The notes beneath the pieces are model-generated. The model did no database searches. It was not told the origin of the DNA and worked only from the letters and a program-made list of their open reading frames with translations. A program made the translations under genes and the position numbers. From JAOPZW01 sp963789015 (GTDB lineage Bacteria; Actinomycetota; Thermoleophilia; Solirubrobacterales; Solirubrobacteraceae), in NCBI GenBank assembly GCA_963789015.1, contig CAWBIU010000001.1, positions 1,178,001-1,242,000 of the forward strand: a stretch of DNA of 64,000 bases, in the 5' to 3' direction. This document shows positions 31,644 to 39,691 of this stretch, in pieces (the first letter of the stretch is position 1; every line of letters starts with the position of its first letter).

Positions 31644-31649
31644 TACGGT
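31644..31649 (+). promoter_or_regulatory. -10-like TACGGT, OmpR-type regulator
   Basis: TACGGT eight bases before the ATG at 31658; no Shine-Dalgarno. Confidence 0.42.
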
Positions 31650-31657
31650 CCACAGCG

Positions 31658-32314
31658 ATGCGGGTGCTGATCGCCGAGGACGAGCCGCTGCTCGCCGACG
31701 CGCTCGCGCGCGGGCTGCGCAAGGCGGGATGCGCGGTCGACGTCGCGCTCGACGGCGCGGCCGCGCTGCGGCGCACCGCCGTCGTCGACTACGACGCGGT
31801 CGTCCTCGACCGCGACCTGCCGGTCGTCCACGGCGACGACGTCTGCCGCCGGCTCGTCGGCCAGGAGCGCCCGCCGCGGATCCTCATGCTCACCGCCTCG
31901 GCGGCCGTCGCCCAGCGGGTCGAGGGGCTGGCCATCGGCGCCGACGACTACCTGTGCAAGCCGTTCGCGTTCGCCGAGCTCGTGGCTCGGCTGCGCGCGC
32001 TCGAGCGCCGCACCGCGCACGCCGTCCCGCCCGTCATCGAGCGCGGCGGCCTGCGCCTCGATCCGGCCCAGCGCCAGGTCACGCGCGACGCCCGGCCGGT
32101 CGCGCTGAGCCCGAAGGAGTTCGGCGTCCTGCACGTCCTGCTGCTCGCCGACGGCGGCGTGGTCAGCGCCGAGACGCTGCTGCAGCGCGTGTGGGACGAA
32201 CACGTCGACCCCTTCACGAACACGGTCCGGGTCACCATGATGAACCTGCGCCGCAAGCTCGGCGGACCGCCGATCATCGAGACGGTCATCGGAACCGGCT
32301 ACCGCGTCCCGTGA
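31658..32314 (+). CDS. OmpR-family response regulator
   Basis: 218 residues. The receiver has AEDEP near residue 6, phosphoacceptor Asp in AVVLDRDLPVVHG, and Lys in DDYLCKPFAFAELVARLRAL. The C-terminal winged helix has LSPKEFGVLHVLLLADGGVVSAETLLQ and NTVRVTMMNLRRKLG. It overlaps its kinase by four bases (GTGA). The unit is upstream of a peptide-type binding protein, a possible target. Confidence 0.95.
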   Translation: MRVLIAEDEPLLADALARGLRKAGCAVDVALDGAAALRRTAVVDYDAVVLDRDLPVVHGDDVCRRLVGQERPPRILMLTASAAVAQRVEGLAIGADDYLCKPFAFAELVARLRALERRTAHAVPPVIERGGLRLDPAQRQVTRDARPVALSPKEFGVLHVLLLADGGVVSAETLLQRVWDEHVDPFTNTVRVTMMNLRRKLGGPPIIETVIGTGYRVP

Positions 32315-33597
32315 GAACCACCCGCCCGTCCATCCGCCTCAGGCTCACCGCCTGGTACGCGACGATCTTCATCGCGCTCGGCACCGTGCTGCTCGCGGTC
32401 AGCTACGCCGTCGTGCGCCACGAGTTCGGCGACGAGAGCGCGAAGGTCCACGTCGCGGTCGAGGAGCTCACCGCCCAGGCGGCCGGTGAGGCTCAGCCGC
32501 GCCGCTTCCGCGTGCGCATCGCGCCCGGCCTGCCGCCCGAGACCGCGACCTCCGTGCGGCGCCTCACGGCCGGTGAGCGCGACGCCTACCGGCGCGCGCG
32601 CAACGCCTACGCGGTCGAGGTCAAGGAGGCCAACGACCGCGCCCTGCGCCACGTGCTCGTCGCCTTCGGCTTCGCGCTCGCGCTCGTGACGGTCGGGTCG
32701 GTGGCGGGCGGCTGGATCGTCGCCGGCCGCGCGCTGCGCCCGATCGCCAAGATCACGGCGACCGCGCGCTCGATCTCCGATCGCACGCTCAACGAGCGCA
32801 TCGCCCTGCGCGGCCCGCGCGACGAGCTGCGCGAGCTCGCCGACACCTTCGACACGATGCTGGGCCGCCTGGAGAGCGCGTTCGAGAGCCAGCGCCGCTT
32901 CGTCGCCAACGCCTCGCACGAGCTGCGCACGCCGCTGGCCATCGTGCGCGCTGAGCTCGACGTCACGCTCGACGACCCCAAGTCCGCCGAGGACGAGCTG
33001 CGCGCGATGGCGGGCATCGTGCGCGCCACCAACGCGCGCATGGAGGTGCTGATCGGCAGCCTGCTGACGCTCGCGGGCAGCGAGGCGGGCGTCGCCGAGC
33101 GCGAGCCGCTGGACCTCGCCGATGTGGTGCGCGTCGCGCTCGACGCCGAGGAGGCGCTGCGCCCGGGCGGCGCGCTCATCCTCCATTCCGGGCTCGACCC
33201 CGCGCCGGTCCACGGCGACCCGCTGCTGCTCGAGCGCCTGGCCGCGAACCTCGTCCACAACGCCGTCCGCTACAACGCGACGGTCGGCTGGGTGCGCGTG
33301 TCGACCGGCCTGGAGCGGGGCGAGGCGCAACTCGTCGTCGAGAACCCGGGCGCGCTCGTGCCCGCCGACGAGGCGGCTGGGCTGGTCGAGCCGTTCCGCC
33401 GCCTCGAGGGCTCGCGCGCGCGCACGACCGGCGGCTATGGCCTCGGTCTGGCCATCGTCCGCGCCGTCGCGCATGCCCACGGCGGGCGCGTCGAGCTCGT
33501 CCCGCGGTCCGAGGGCGGGCTCGTGGTCACGGTCGCGCTCCCGGCGGCGCTCGGCGAGGACGAGGCGGGCCGGTCACCGGCCGTCGTCGCTGCCTGA
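32311..33597 (+). CDS. membrane sensor histidine kinase (HAMP, HisKA)
   Basis: 428 residues. Two membrane helices (residues ~12-34 and ~114-135) enclose a ~78-residue extracytoplasmic sensor. A HAMP domain follows, then the phosphoacceptor in RRFVANASHELRTPLAI, then the ATPase domain: NLVHNAVRYNA (N box), GGYGLGLAIVRAVAHAHGG (G2), and LVVENPGA in place of a canonical DxGxG G1 motif. The substituted G1 box is odd; the Asp that contacts ATP is replaced by Asn-Pro-Gly-Ala. GTG start coupled to the regulator. Confidence 0.92.
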   Translation: MRTTRPSIRLRLTAWYATIFIALGTVLLAVSYAVVRHEFGDESAKVHVAVEELTAQAAGEAQPRRFRVRIAPGLPPETATSVRRLTAGERDAYRRARNAYAVEVKEANDRALRHVLVAFGFALALVTVGSVAGGWIVAGRALRPIAKITATARSISDRTLNERIALRGPRDELRELADTFDTMLGRLESAFESQRRFVANASHELRTPLAIVRAELDVTLDDPKSAEDELRAMAGIVRATNARMEVLIGSLLTLAGSEAGVAEREPLDLADVVRVALDAEEALRPGGALILHSGLDPAPVHGDPLLLERLAANLVHNAVRYNATVGWVRVSTGLERGEAQLVVENPGALVPADEAAGLVEPFRRLEGSRARTTGGYGLGLAIVRAVAHAHGGRVELVPRSEGGLVVTVALPAALGEDEAGRSPAVVAA

Positions 33598-33653
33598 TCG
33601 TCCACGCGCGCGGGGCGTTTACGAAGGATTTGAAGTCGGCTCGGGCATCGTCG

Positions 33654-33679
33654 CCGTCCGTCAGACCCATCACGGACGG
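33654..33679 (+). promoter_or_regulatory. leader hairpin abutting the Shine-Dalgarno of the binding-protein gene
   Basis: CCGTCCGT (33654-33661) and ACGGACGG (33672-33679) form a perfect 8-bp stem with a 10-nt loop. The 3' arm runs into GGGAGGGG at 33678-33685, the ribosome site of the GTG at 33692. Folding could limit access of the ribosome; alternatively it is an operator for the upstream response regulator. Confidence 0.42.
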
Positions 33680-33691
33680 GAGGGGATCAGA

Positions 33692-35464
33692 GTGCGGATC
33701 AAGTGGATGAGCGCCGCGCTGCTGGCGGCGGCGCTGGCCATCGGAGCGGCCGCGTGCGGCGACGACGACGACGGCGGACAGCAGGGAGGCGCCGACGCCG
33801 CGAAGCTGTCGGGCGCGCCCCCGGGCGAGGGGCGCCAGGGCGGCAAGGTCACGGTGATCAACTCGGGCGACGTCGACTACGTCGACCCGGGCCAGACCTA
33901 CTACCAGTTCGGCTACATGGTCCACTACTCGGTGAACCGCGGCCTGTACTCCTACAAGCCGGGCGACGTCGAGAAGCCGTCGGCGGACCTGGCCACGGGC
34001 GAACCCGAGATCTCGGCCGACCGCAAGACGCTCACCGTGCGGATGCGCCCGGGCGTGCATTTCGCGCCTCCGGTCGACCGCGAGGTGACGTCGGCCGACG
34101 TCAAGTACGGCTTCGAGCGCGCGTTCAGCCAGTCGGTCCCCAGCCCGTACGCCACCGTCTACTTCGCCGACATCGTCGGCGCCCCGTCGGCGCCCACGAA
34201 GCGCCCGCCGGACATCACGGGCATCGAGACGCCCGACGAGCACACGATCGTCTTCAAGCTCGAGCAGCCTTCGGCCGCGCTCATCAGCCAGGCGCTGGCG
34301 ATGCCGATCTCGACGCCGGTGCCCGAGGAGTACGCCAAGCCCTTCGACGCCAAGAGGCCGTCGACGTACGACTCCTACGCCGCCTTCACCGGCCCGTACA
34401 TGATCCGCAACGACGCCGACGGCAAGCTCGTCGGACGCAAGCCGGGGCGGCTCATCGAGCTCGTGCGCAACCCGAACTGGGACGCGAAGACCGACTACCG
34501 GCCCGCCTACCTCGATGCGATCACCGTCGAGGAGGGCAACGACGACGCGACGACCGCGATGCGCCGCGTGCTCAGCGGCAACGGCCTGATCCAGGGCGAC
34601 GGCGCGACACCGGCCGGCGTGCTGCAGCGCGCGATCGAGCGCACGCCCGAGCAGGTCGCGCTCGTGCCGGGCGGCCAGTACCGGATGGTGTCCATGAACA
34701 CCACGATCAAGCCGTTCGACGACATCAACGTGCGCAAGGCGGTGATCGCCGGCTTCGACCGCACGGCGATGCGGCTGACGCGCGGCGGCGCGGCGGTGGG
34801 CGACATCGCCACGCACTTCCTGCCGCCCGAGTTCCCCGGCTTCGAGGAGGCCGGCGGGATGAAGGGCCCCGGGGTCGACTTCATGAGCAACCCGAAGGGC
34901 GACATGAAGCTCGCCGCCGAGTACCTGAAGAAGGCCGGCTACCCGTCGGGCCGCTACACGGGCAACGAGCAGCTGCTCATGATGGCCACGAACGCCGACC
35001 CGGGGCGCAAGTCGGCCGAGGTGACCCAGCGCCAGTTCGAGAAGCTCGGGTTCAAGGTCAAGTTCCGGATCGTGCCGCAGGACACGCTCTACACGCGGTT
35101 CTGCAACGTGCCCTCGGCAAACGTCGCGGTCTGCCCGAACGTCGGCTTCGTGAAGGACTTCTATGACCCGCAGTCGCTGCTGGACCCCGTGTTCAACGGC
35201 AACAACATCCTCCAGCAGAACAACTCCAACTGGTCGGAGATCGACGACCCGAAGCTCAACGACGCGATGGAGAAGGCGGCCGCGCTGCCGCCCGGCGACG
35301 CGCGCGTCAAGGCGTGGGGCGACGTCGACCGGATGGTGGTCGAGCAGGCGGCGGCGATCCCGTGGCTGTGGGACAAGCTCCCCACCGTCCAGTCCAAGGA
35401 CGTCCGCGGCGTGATCAACGACTACAACACCGCCTGGGACCTGAGCTACACGTCGCTGAAGTAG
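33692..35464 (+). CDS. ABC transporter substrate-binding lipoprotein (SBP family 5)
   Basis: 590-residue lipoprotein that would deliver oligopeptides or similar ligands to an ABC importer. Signal peptide and lipobox: residues 6-22 (AALAIGAAAC), acylated Cys22, then an acidic Asp/Gly linker. The SBP_bac_5 fold is clear: DLATGEPEISADRKTLTVRMRPGVHFA, ITSADVKYGFERAF-like TSADVKYGFERAFSQ, and INVRKAVIAGFDR. No permease or ATPase genes follow, so it is an orphan binding protein. A GGAGGGG site precedes the GTG. Confidence 0.93.
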   Translation: MRIKWMSAALLAAALAIGAAACGDDDDGGQQGGADAAKLSGAPPGEGRQGGKVTVINSGDVDYVDPGQTYYQFGYMVHYSVNRGLYSYKPGDVEKPSADLATGEPEISADRKTLTVRMRPGVHFAPPVDREVTSADVKYGFERAFSQSVPSPYATVYFADIVGAPSAPTKRPPDITGIETPDEHTIVFKLEQPSAALISQALAMPISTPVPEEYAKPFDAKRPSTYDSYAAFTGPYMIRNDADGKLVGRKPGRLIELVRNPNWDAKTDYRPAYLDAITVEEGNDDATTAMRRVLSGNGLIQGDGATPAGVLQRAIERTPEQVALVPGGQYRMVSMNTTIKPFDDINVRKAVIAGFDRTAMRLTRGGAAVGDIATHFLPPEFPGFEEAGGMKGPGVDFMSNPKGDMKLAAEYLKKAGYPSGRYTGNEQLLMMATNADPGRKSAEVTQRQFEKLGFKVKFRIVPQDTLYTRFCNVPSANVAVCPNVGFVKDFYDPQSLLDPVFNGNNILQQNNSNWSEIDDPKLNDAMEKAAALPPGDARVKAWGDVDRMVVEQAAAIPWLWDKLPTVQSKDVRGVINDYNTAWDLSYTSLK

Positions 35465-35490
35465 CTGGGGCCGCGAGCTGCGGCGGCGCG

Positions 35491-35496
35491 TACCCT
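35491..35496 (+). promoter_or_regulatory. -10-like TACCCT, CtaG-like gene
   Basis: TACCCT eight bases before the ATG at 35505, no Shine-Dalgarno. Confidence 0.42.
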
Positions 35497-35504
35497 CCGG
35501 GGCG

Positions 35505-36368
35505 ATGGAGGTCGTCCTGGCGCCGCTGCAGCTCCTCCCGGCGACGGTCGCCGGGATCCTCTACGCGCTGCGCGTCCACGCTCTGCGCGGCACGCCGCGG
35601 GCGGTGCCGGCGATCCGGCAGTGGTCGTTCTACGGCGGCCTGGCGCTGATCGTCGCGACGCTGACCCTGATCGGGTCGCTGTCGGAGGAGCTGTTCGCGG
35701 CGCACATGGCCGAGCACCTGCTGATCGCCGACCTCGGCGCGCTGCTGCTCGTGCTCGGCCTCACCGGGCCGGTGCTCGCGCCGCTGCTGCGCCGGCGCTG
35801 GATCGACCGGCTGCGCGTGCTCGCCCACCCGCTCGTCGCCTTCCCGCTGTGGGCGATCGACCTCTACCTGTGGCACGTGCCCGTCCTGCACGAGGCGGCG
35901 GTCCGCCACGCCGGCATCCACGCGCTCCAGCACACCCTGTTCATCCTCTTCGGGGCGAACATGTGGATGGCGCTGCTCGGCCCGCTGCCCAAGCCGAGCT
36001 GGTTCGGCAATCTGGCGCGGCTGGGCTACATCATCGCCGTGCGGCTGACCGGCGCCGTGCTCGGCAACGTGCTCGTGTTCGGCGGCGCGGCGTTCTACGG
36101 CGTCTACGCGGCGGGCGAGCGCGCGCACGGCGTGTCGCCGGCCGGCGACCAGAACGCGGCCGGCGCGATCATGATGATCGAGGGCTCGTTGCTGACGATC
36201 GGCCTGTTCGCGTGGCTGTTCCTGCGCAGCGCGCGCGAGGGCGAGGAGCGCCAGGAGCTGCTGGACCTGGCCCAGGCGCGCGGCATCGAGCTGACCGAGA
36301 CGCGCGCGGCGCGCGCCGTGGCCGCCGGGCGCGGCGCCGAGCTGCGCCGCCGGATCGAGAGCGGTTAG
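35505..36368 (+). CDS. cytochrome c oxidase assembly protein (caa3-type CtaG)
   Basis: Integral membrane protein of 287 residues with about seven helices, matching the Caa3_CtaG family that helps insert copper or haem in caa3-type oxidases. Visible family residues: HMAEHLLIADLGALLLVLG, WAIDLYLWHVPVLHEAAVRH, LQHTLFILFGANMWMALLGPLPKP and YGVYAAGE. Conserved His residues line the helices. Oxidase genes are not in the window. The C-terminal tail is Arg/Glu-rich and cytosolic. Confidence 0.85.
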   Translation: MEVVLAPLQLLPATVAGILYALRVHALRGTPRAVPAIRQWSFYGGLALIVATLTLIGSLSEELFAAHMAEHLLIADLGALLLVLGLTGPVLAPLLRRRWIDRLRVLAHPLVAFPLWAIDLYLWHVPVLHEAAVRHAGIHALQHTLFILFGANMWMALLGPLPKPSWFGNLARLGYIIAVRLTGAVLGNVLVFGGAAFYGVYAAGERAHGVSPAGDQNAAGAIMMIEGSLLTIGLFAWLFLRSAREGEERQELLDLAQARGIELTETRAARAVAAGRGAELRRRIESG

Positions 36369-36405
36369 GGGCCAGTCCCCCTTCCGGGGCCGCCGCGCCC
36401 GTGGT

Positions 36406-36411
36406 TATCTT
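36406..36411 (+). promoter_or_regulatory. -10-like TATCTT, small helical protein
   Basis: TATCTT nine bases before the ATG at 36421, no Shine-Dalgarno; supports a leaderless transcript for the 51-residue gene. Confidence 0.42.
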
Positions 36412-36420
36412 CGGGGCACG

Positions 36421-36576
36421 ATGCCGTCATTCATGAGCCGTATCCAGCGTTTTGCCAAGAGCGAGCAGGGTCGCAAGCTGACCGAAGACGCCAAGAAGTT
36501 CGCGAACGACCCGAAGACCCGCGCCAAGATCGACGACGCGCGCAAGAAGCTGACCAAGCGCGACCGCCCGCACTAG
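36421..36576 (+). CDS. small basic helical protein, 51 aa
   Basis: Begins MPSFMSRIQRFAKSEQGRKL and ends KKLTKRDRPH. Two amphipathic helices with the phrase DPKTRAKIDDARKKL are characteristic of a small conserved actinobacterial family without known function. Rich in Lys/Arg, no hydrophobic membrane helix. Too short for many gene callers, but the upstream hexamer and conserved composition support it. The stop codon lies in a GC hairpin. Confidence 0.72.
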   Translation: MPSFMSRIQRFAKSEQGRKLTEDAKKFANDPKTRAKIDDARKKLTKRDRPH

Positions 36577-36582
36577 CGGGCG
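36565..36582. terminator. hairpin overlapping the stop of the 51-residue gene
   Basis: CGCCCGC-ACTA-GCGGGCG, 7-bp stem, 4-nt loop, with the stop TAG at its centre. No T-run. It sits between convergent genes. Confidence 0.38.
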
Positions 36583-36624
36583 CTCCGCCGCGCTCGGCGC
36601 CAGACCCCCACGACCGCGGCGGCT

Positions 36625-37719
36625 CTAGCGATCGCCAAAGGCGACGGCCTCGGCGCGGCCGGCGAGCTCGACGACGCCCTCGCCGAACGACTTCAGGAAC
36701 GGGTCGTCGGTGAGGCCGTCGACCGCGCGCCGGTAGTTGCCCTCCATGAAGACGACCGACTTCCAGAGCGCGAGCGCCGTGTACCAGCGCAGGTCGGTCA
36801 TCGTGCGCCCCGAGCCCTCCTCGTAGCGTGCGACGAGCTCCTCGCGCGCCGGGAAGCCGTCCCGCCGCGTCACCGGGCTCAGGTCGAACTGCCCGACGTC
36901 GGGGTCGCCGGCCTCGGTCCACAACGCGCACAGGTAGCCGAGGTCGGCGAGCGGGTCGCCGAGCGTCGCCATCTCCCAGTCGAACACGGCGATCAGCCGC
37001 GCGGGCGCGTCGGGCGCGAACATCGTGTTGCCGAGCCGGAAGTCGCCGTGGACGATGGTCGGCGCGCACGGCGGGTCCTCCTCGGGGAGGTGCTCTGCCA
37101 GCCAGTCCCCGACGCGCTCGACCGCCGGGACGTCGCGGGTGCGGTGCTGCTCCCAGAGGTTGCCGAAGAGCTTGACCTGGCGGTGCAGGTAGCCGCTCGG
37201 CTTGCCGAACGACCCGAGGCCGTGCGCCTCCCAGTCGACGGCGTGGATCTCGACGAGCGCGTCGACGAGCTGGTCGGCGATCAGCCGGCGCTGCTCGGGC
37301 GTGTCGAGCGCGGCCGGGATCTCGCCGGTGATGACCTCGCCGGCGATCCGCTCCATGACGTAGAAGGGCGCGCCGATGACGTCCTCGTCGTCGCCCACGG
37401 CGAGCACGCGCGGCACGCGCGCGCCCGTGGGCTCGAGCGCGCGCAGCAGGCGCGCCTCGCGCAGCACGTCGTGCGCGCTCTTGGGGATCGGCGGGCGCGG
37501 CGGGCGGCGGAGCACGACCTCGGCGTCGCCGCGCCGGACGAGGTACGTGACGTTCGAGTGCCCGTCGCCGACGGGCTCGGCCGCGAGGTCGCCGCTCCCG
37601 ATCCCGTGCTCGTCGAGGAAGGCAAGGAGCGGCTCGACGACGAGCAGCGGCGGGCGCTCGTTCGACGCCGCCTCGGCGTGGCTGGAGACGATGTCGTCCG
37701 GCGCGGGCGCGACGGTCAC
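36625..37719 (-). CDS. phosphotransferase-family (APH/ACAD10-like) protein
   Basis: 364-residue kinase-like protein of the aminoglycoside phosphotransferase fold, close to the 'phosphotransferase family protein' near acyl-CoA dehydrogenases (ACAD10 N-terminal-like). Kinase motifs: VTYLVRRGDAEVVLRRPP for the ATP loop and Lys-equivalent, TIVHGDFRLGNTMF (HGDxxxxN catalytic loop) and AVFDWEMATLGDPLADLG (DxE/D metal site). Small-molecule substrate unknown. A TAGGTT hexamer precedes the GTG by seven bases; a 7-bp inverted repeat separates it from the glycosidase gene. Confidence 0.9.
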   Translation of the reverse strand: MTVAPAPDDIVSSHAEAASNERPPLLVVEPLLAFLDEHGIGSGDLAAEPVGDGHSNVTYLVRRGDAEVVLRRPPRPPIPKSAHDVLREARLLRALEPTGARVPRVLAVGDDEDVIGAPFYVMERIAGEVITGEIPAALDTPEQRRLIADQLVDALVEIHAVDWEAHGLGSFGKPSGYLHRQVKLFGNLWEQHRTRDVPAVERVGDWLAEHLPEEDPPCAPTIVHGDFRLGNTMFAPDAPARLIAVFDWEMATLGDPLADLGYLCALWTEAGDPDVGQFDLSPVTRRDGFPAREELVARYEEGSGRTMTDLRWYTALALWKSVVFMEGNYRRAVDGLTDDPFLKSFGEGVVELAGRAEAVAFGDR

Positions 37720-37726
37720 GCTCGAC

Positions 37727-37732
37727 AACCTA
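37727..37732 (-). promoter_or_regulatory. -10-like TAGGTT, phosphotransferase gene
   Basis: Minus-strand TAGGTT seven bases upstream of the GTG at 37719. Confidence 0.42.
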
Positions 37733-37758
37733 GTCTCTCGCGCGCCGCGCCGCCGCGC

Positions 37759-37782
37759 GGGACCGCAACCTTGGACGGTCCC
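37759..37782. promoter_or_regulatory. inverted repeat GGGACCG-N10-CGGTCCC between divergent genes
   Basis: Perfect 7-bp arms, 10-bp centre. The right arm overlaps TTGGAC (37771-37776), a plausible -35 box for the glycosidase gene, and the left arm covers the upstream side of the phosphotransferase promoter. A shared operator is likely. Confidence 0.42.
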
Positions 37783-37803
37783 GACCGGTTCTAGCGACTG
37801 CCC

Positions 37804-39207
37804 ATGGCCCGAATCGCATCCCTGACCCTGGCGCTGTGCGCCGTGCTCGCGTTCCTCGTGCCCGCCGGCGCGTCGGCTTCGCCCGCGCAGAGCATGACCT
37901 TCGAGGCGCCCGTCGACCTCGCCGACCCGGCCACGCGCGACGGCGCGTTCGCCGAGATCGGCTCGTTCGGCGTGCGCTCGGTGCGCATCGTCCTGTACTG
38001 GCACGACGTCGCCCCGTCGCCCGACGAGCGCGTGAAGCCCTCGTTCGACGCGACGGACCCCGGCCAGTACGACTGGAGCCGCTACGACCCGATGATCCAG
38101 GGCGCCGCGTCGCGCGGCTGGCAGGTGCTCGTCACCGTCTCGGGCCCGGTGCCGCGGTGGGCGACCAACGGCGCGCGCGACACCGTCACGCGCCCGAGCC
38201 CCGCGGAGTTCCAGAAGTTCGTGACCGCGGTCGGGCGGCGCTACGGCAGCCGCGTCTCGCGCTGGTCGGTGTGGAACGAGCCCAACCAGCCGCAGTTCCT
38301 GGCGCCGCAGTACTCGGCGGCCAAGCACACGCCGCTGTCCCCGCGGATCTACCGCAACCTCTACCTCGCCGCCCAGCGCGGGCTCGCCGCGGCCGGCCTG
38401 GGGGCCACGCCGCTGCTGCTCGGCGAGACGTCGCCACGCGGCACGGGCAGCGTCGTCGCGCCGCTGACCTTCCTGCGCGGCGTGCTGTGCCTGAACAACA
38501 GCTACCGCAAGGTCGGCAACTGCGCCAAGCTGCAGACGGCGGGCTACGCGCACCACGCGTACACGACGGCGGGCGGCCCGCTGTTCAAGCCGAGCCAGCC
38601 CAACGACGTGACGATCGGCGTCATCGGGCGCCTCGTGCGCGCGCTGGACCGCGCAGGGCGCGCCGGCGCCATCGACCGCCGGATGCCGATCCACCTGACC
38701 GAGTTCGGGATCCAGTCGTTCCCCGACCGGATCGCCGGCGTCTCCCTGTCGCGTCAGTCGGACTACCGCTCGATCTCCGAGCGGATCGCCTACGGCACGC
38801 CGCGCGTCGTCGCCTTCTCGCAGTACCTGCTGCGCGACGACGCGCCCGTCCCCGGCGCGACCGGCCAGGCGCGCTACGCGGGCTTCGAGTCCGGGCTGCG
38901 CACGAACGCGGGCAAGGCCAAGCCGTCCCTGAGCGGCTTCCGCCTGCCGCTCGCGGCGCTGCGCAACGGGTCGCGCGTCGGGCTGTGGGGGCTCGTGCGC
39001 CCGGCCACCGGCCCGGTGCCGGTGACCGTCGAGTACCAGCGCGGCGGATCGTGGCGGCGGCTGTTCACCATGACCACGAACGCCACCGGCTACTTCGAGC
39101 GCAGCGTGCCCTTCCGCTCGGGCCGGCGCTACCGCCTCGCGTGGACCGCGCCGGACGGACGAACGCTTCACGGCTCCACCACGCGGGTCTACCGGCGATC
39201 CGGATAG
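37804..39207 (+). CDS. secreted glycoside hydrolase-like TIM-barrel protein
   Basis: 467-residue exported protein. Signal peptide to ~residue 25 (LALCAVLAFLVPAGASA). A TIM-barrel glycosidase domain covers ~30-370: WNEPNQ at 157-162 with Glu159 as probable acid/base, and HLTEFGIQS with Glu300 as probable nucleophile, the spacing used by clan GH-A enzymes such as GH5/GH39. The last ~85 residues (VPVTVEYQRGGSWRR ... YRLAWTAPDG) form an Ig-like domain. Substrate unknown; a plant or microbial polysaccharide is probable. Confidence 0.82.
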   Translation: MARIASLTLALCAVLAFLVPAGASASPAQSMTFEAPVDLADPATRDGAFAEIGSFGVRSVRIVLYWHDVAPSPDERVKPSFDATDPGQYDWSRYDPMIQGAASRGWQVLVTVSGPVPRWATNGARDTVTRPSPAEFQKFVTAVGRRYGSRVSRWSVWNEPNQPQFLAPQYSAAKHTPLSPRIYRNLYLAAQRGLAAAGLGATPLLLGETSPRGTGSVVAPLTFLRGVLCLNNSYRKVGNCAKLQTAGYAHHAYTTAGGPLFKPSQPNDVTIGVIGRLVRALDRAGRAGAIDRRMPIHLTEFGIQSFPDRIAGVSLSRQSDYRSISERIAYGTPRVVAFSQYLLRDDAPVPGATGQARYAGFESGLRTNAGKAKPSLSGFRLPLAALRNGSRVGLWGLVRPATGPVPVTVEYQRGGSWRRLFTMTTNATGYFERSVPFRSGRRYRLAWTAPDGRTLHGSTTRVYRRSG

Positions 39208-39210
39208 CCT
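39205..39210 (+). promoter_or_regulatory. -10-like TAGCCT made from the glycosidase stop codon
   Basis: The stop TAG of the glycosidase gene continues as TAGCCT, ten bases before the ATG of the phosphatase gene. Confidence 0.38.
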
Positions 39211-39220
39211 GCCGTGCTCG

Positions 39221-39691
39221 ATGGCGCGGCAGCTCTGGCTTCTGCGGCACGGCGAGGCCGTGCCCCACGACGCGGCGGAGAGCGATGCCGCTCGTGAGCT
39301 GACCGACCGCGGGCGCGACCAGGCGCGCACGGCGGGCCGGGCGCTGGCCGCGCTCGGCATCGAGGTCCACTTCATGTTCACGAGCCCGAAGGTCCGCGCG
39401 CGCGACACCGCGCTGCTGGCCGCCGACGCGCTCGGCGTCGACCCGATCGAGCACGAGCCGCTGGCCGAGGGCTTCGACCGCGACGACGCGCTCGAGCTGC
39501 TGGCCATCGCCGGCGACGACCAGCGCGTGCTCGTCGTCGGCCACGAGCCGGACTTCTCGCAGGTCGTCCACGACATCACCGGCGGGCGCATCGATCTCAA
39601 GAAGGGCGGCATCGCGGGCATCCGCCTGGACGGGACGCGCGGCGAGCTGATCGTCGTGCTGCGCCCGCGCGAGATCGACCGGATCCGTTAG
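39221..39691 (+). CDS. SixA-like histidine phosphatase
   Basis: 156-residue member of the histidine phosphatase superfamily. The catalytic RHG is at residues 9-11 (LLRHGEA, His10), a second Arg is in FTSPKVRARDTA, and the second His in VLVVGHEPDFSQ. This short form matches SixA-type phosphohistidine phosphatases, which can modulate phosphotransfer proteins, though other small substrates are common in the family. Its 3' end overlaps the convergent S41 peptidase gene by four bases. Confidence 0.9.
   Translation: MARQLWLLRHGEAVPHDAAESDAARELTDRGRDQARTAGRALAALGIEVHFMFTSPKVRARDTALLAADALGVDPIEHEPLAEGFDRDDALELLAIAGDDQRVLVVGHEPDFSQVVHDITGGRIDLKKGGIAGIRLDGTRGELIVVLRPREIDRIR

Noticed and set aside
36625..39621. 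998-residue open frame on the minus strand extending the phosphotransferase gene upstream
   Set aside because: The extension is antisense to the signal-peptide-bearing glycosidase. The kinase-like gene begins at GTG 37719 after a TAGGTT hexamer.
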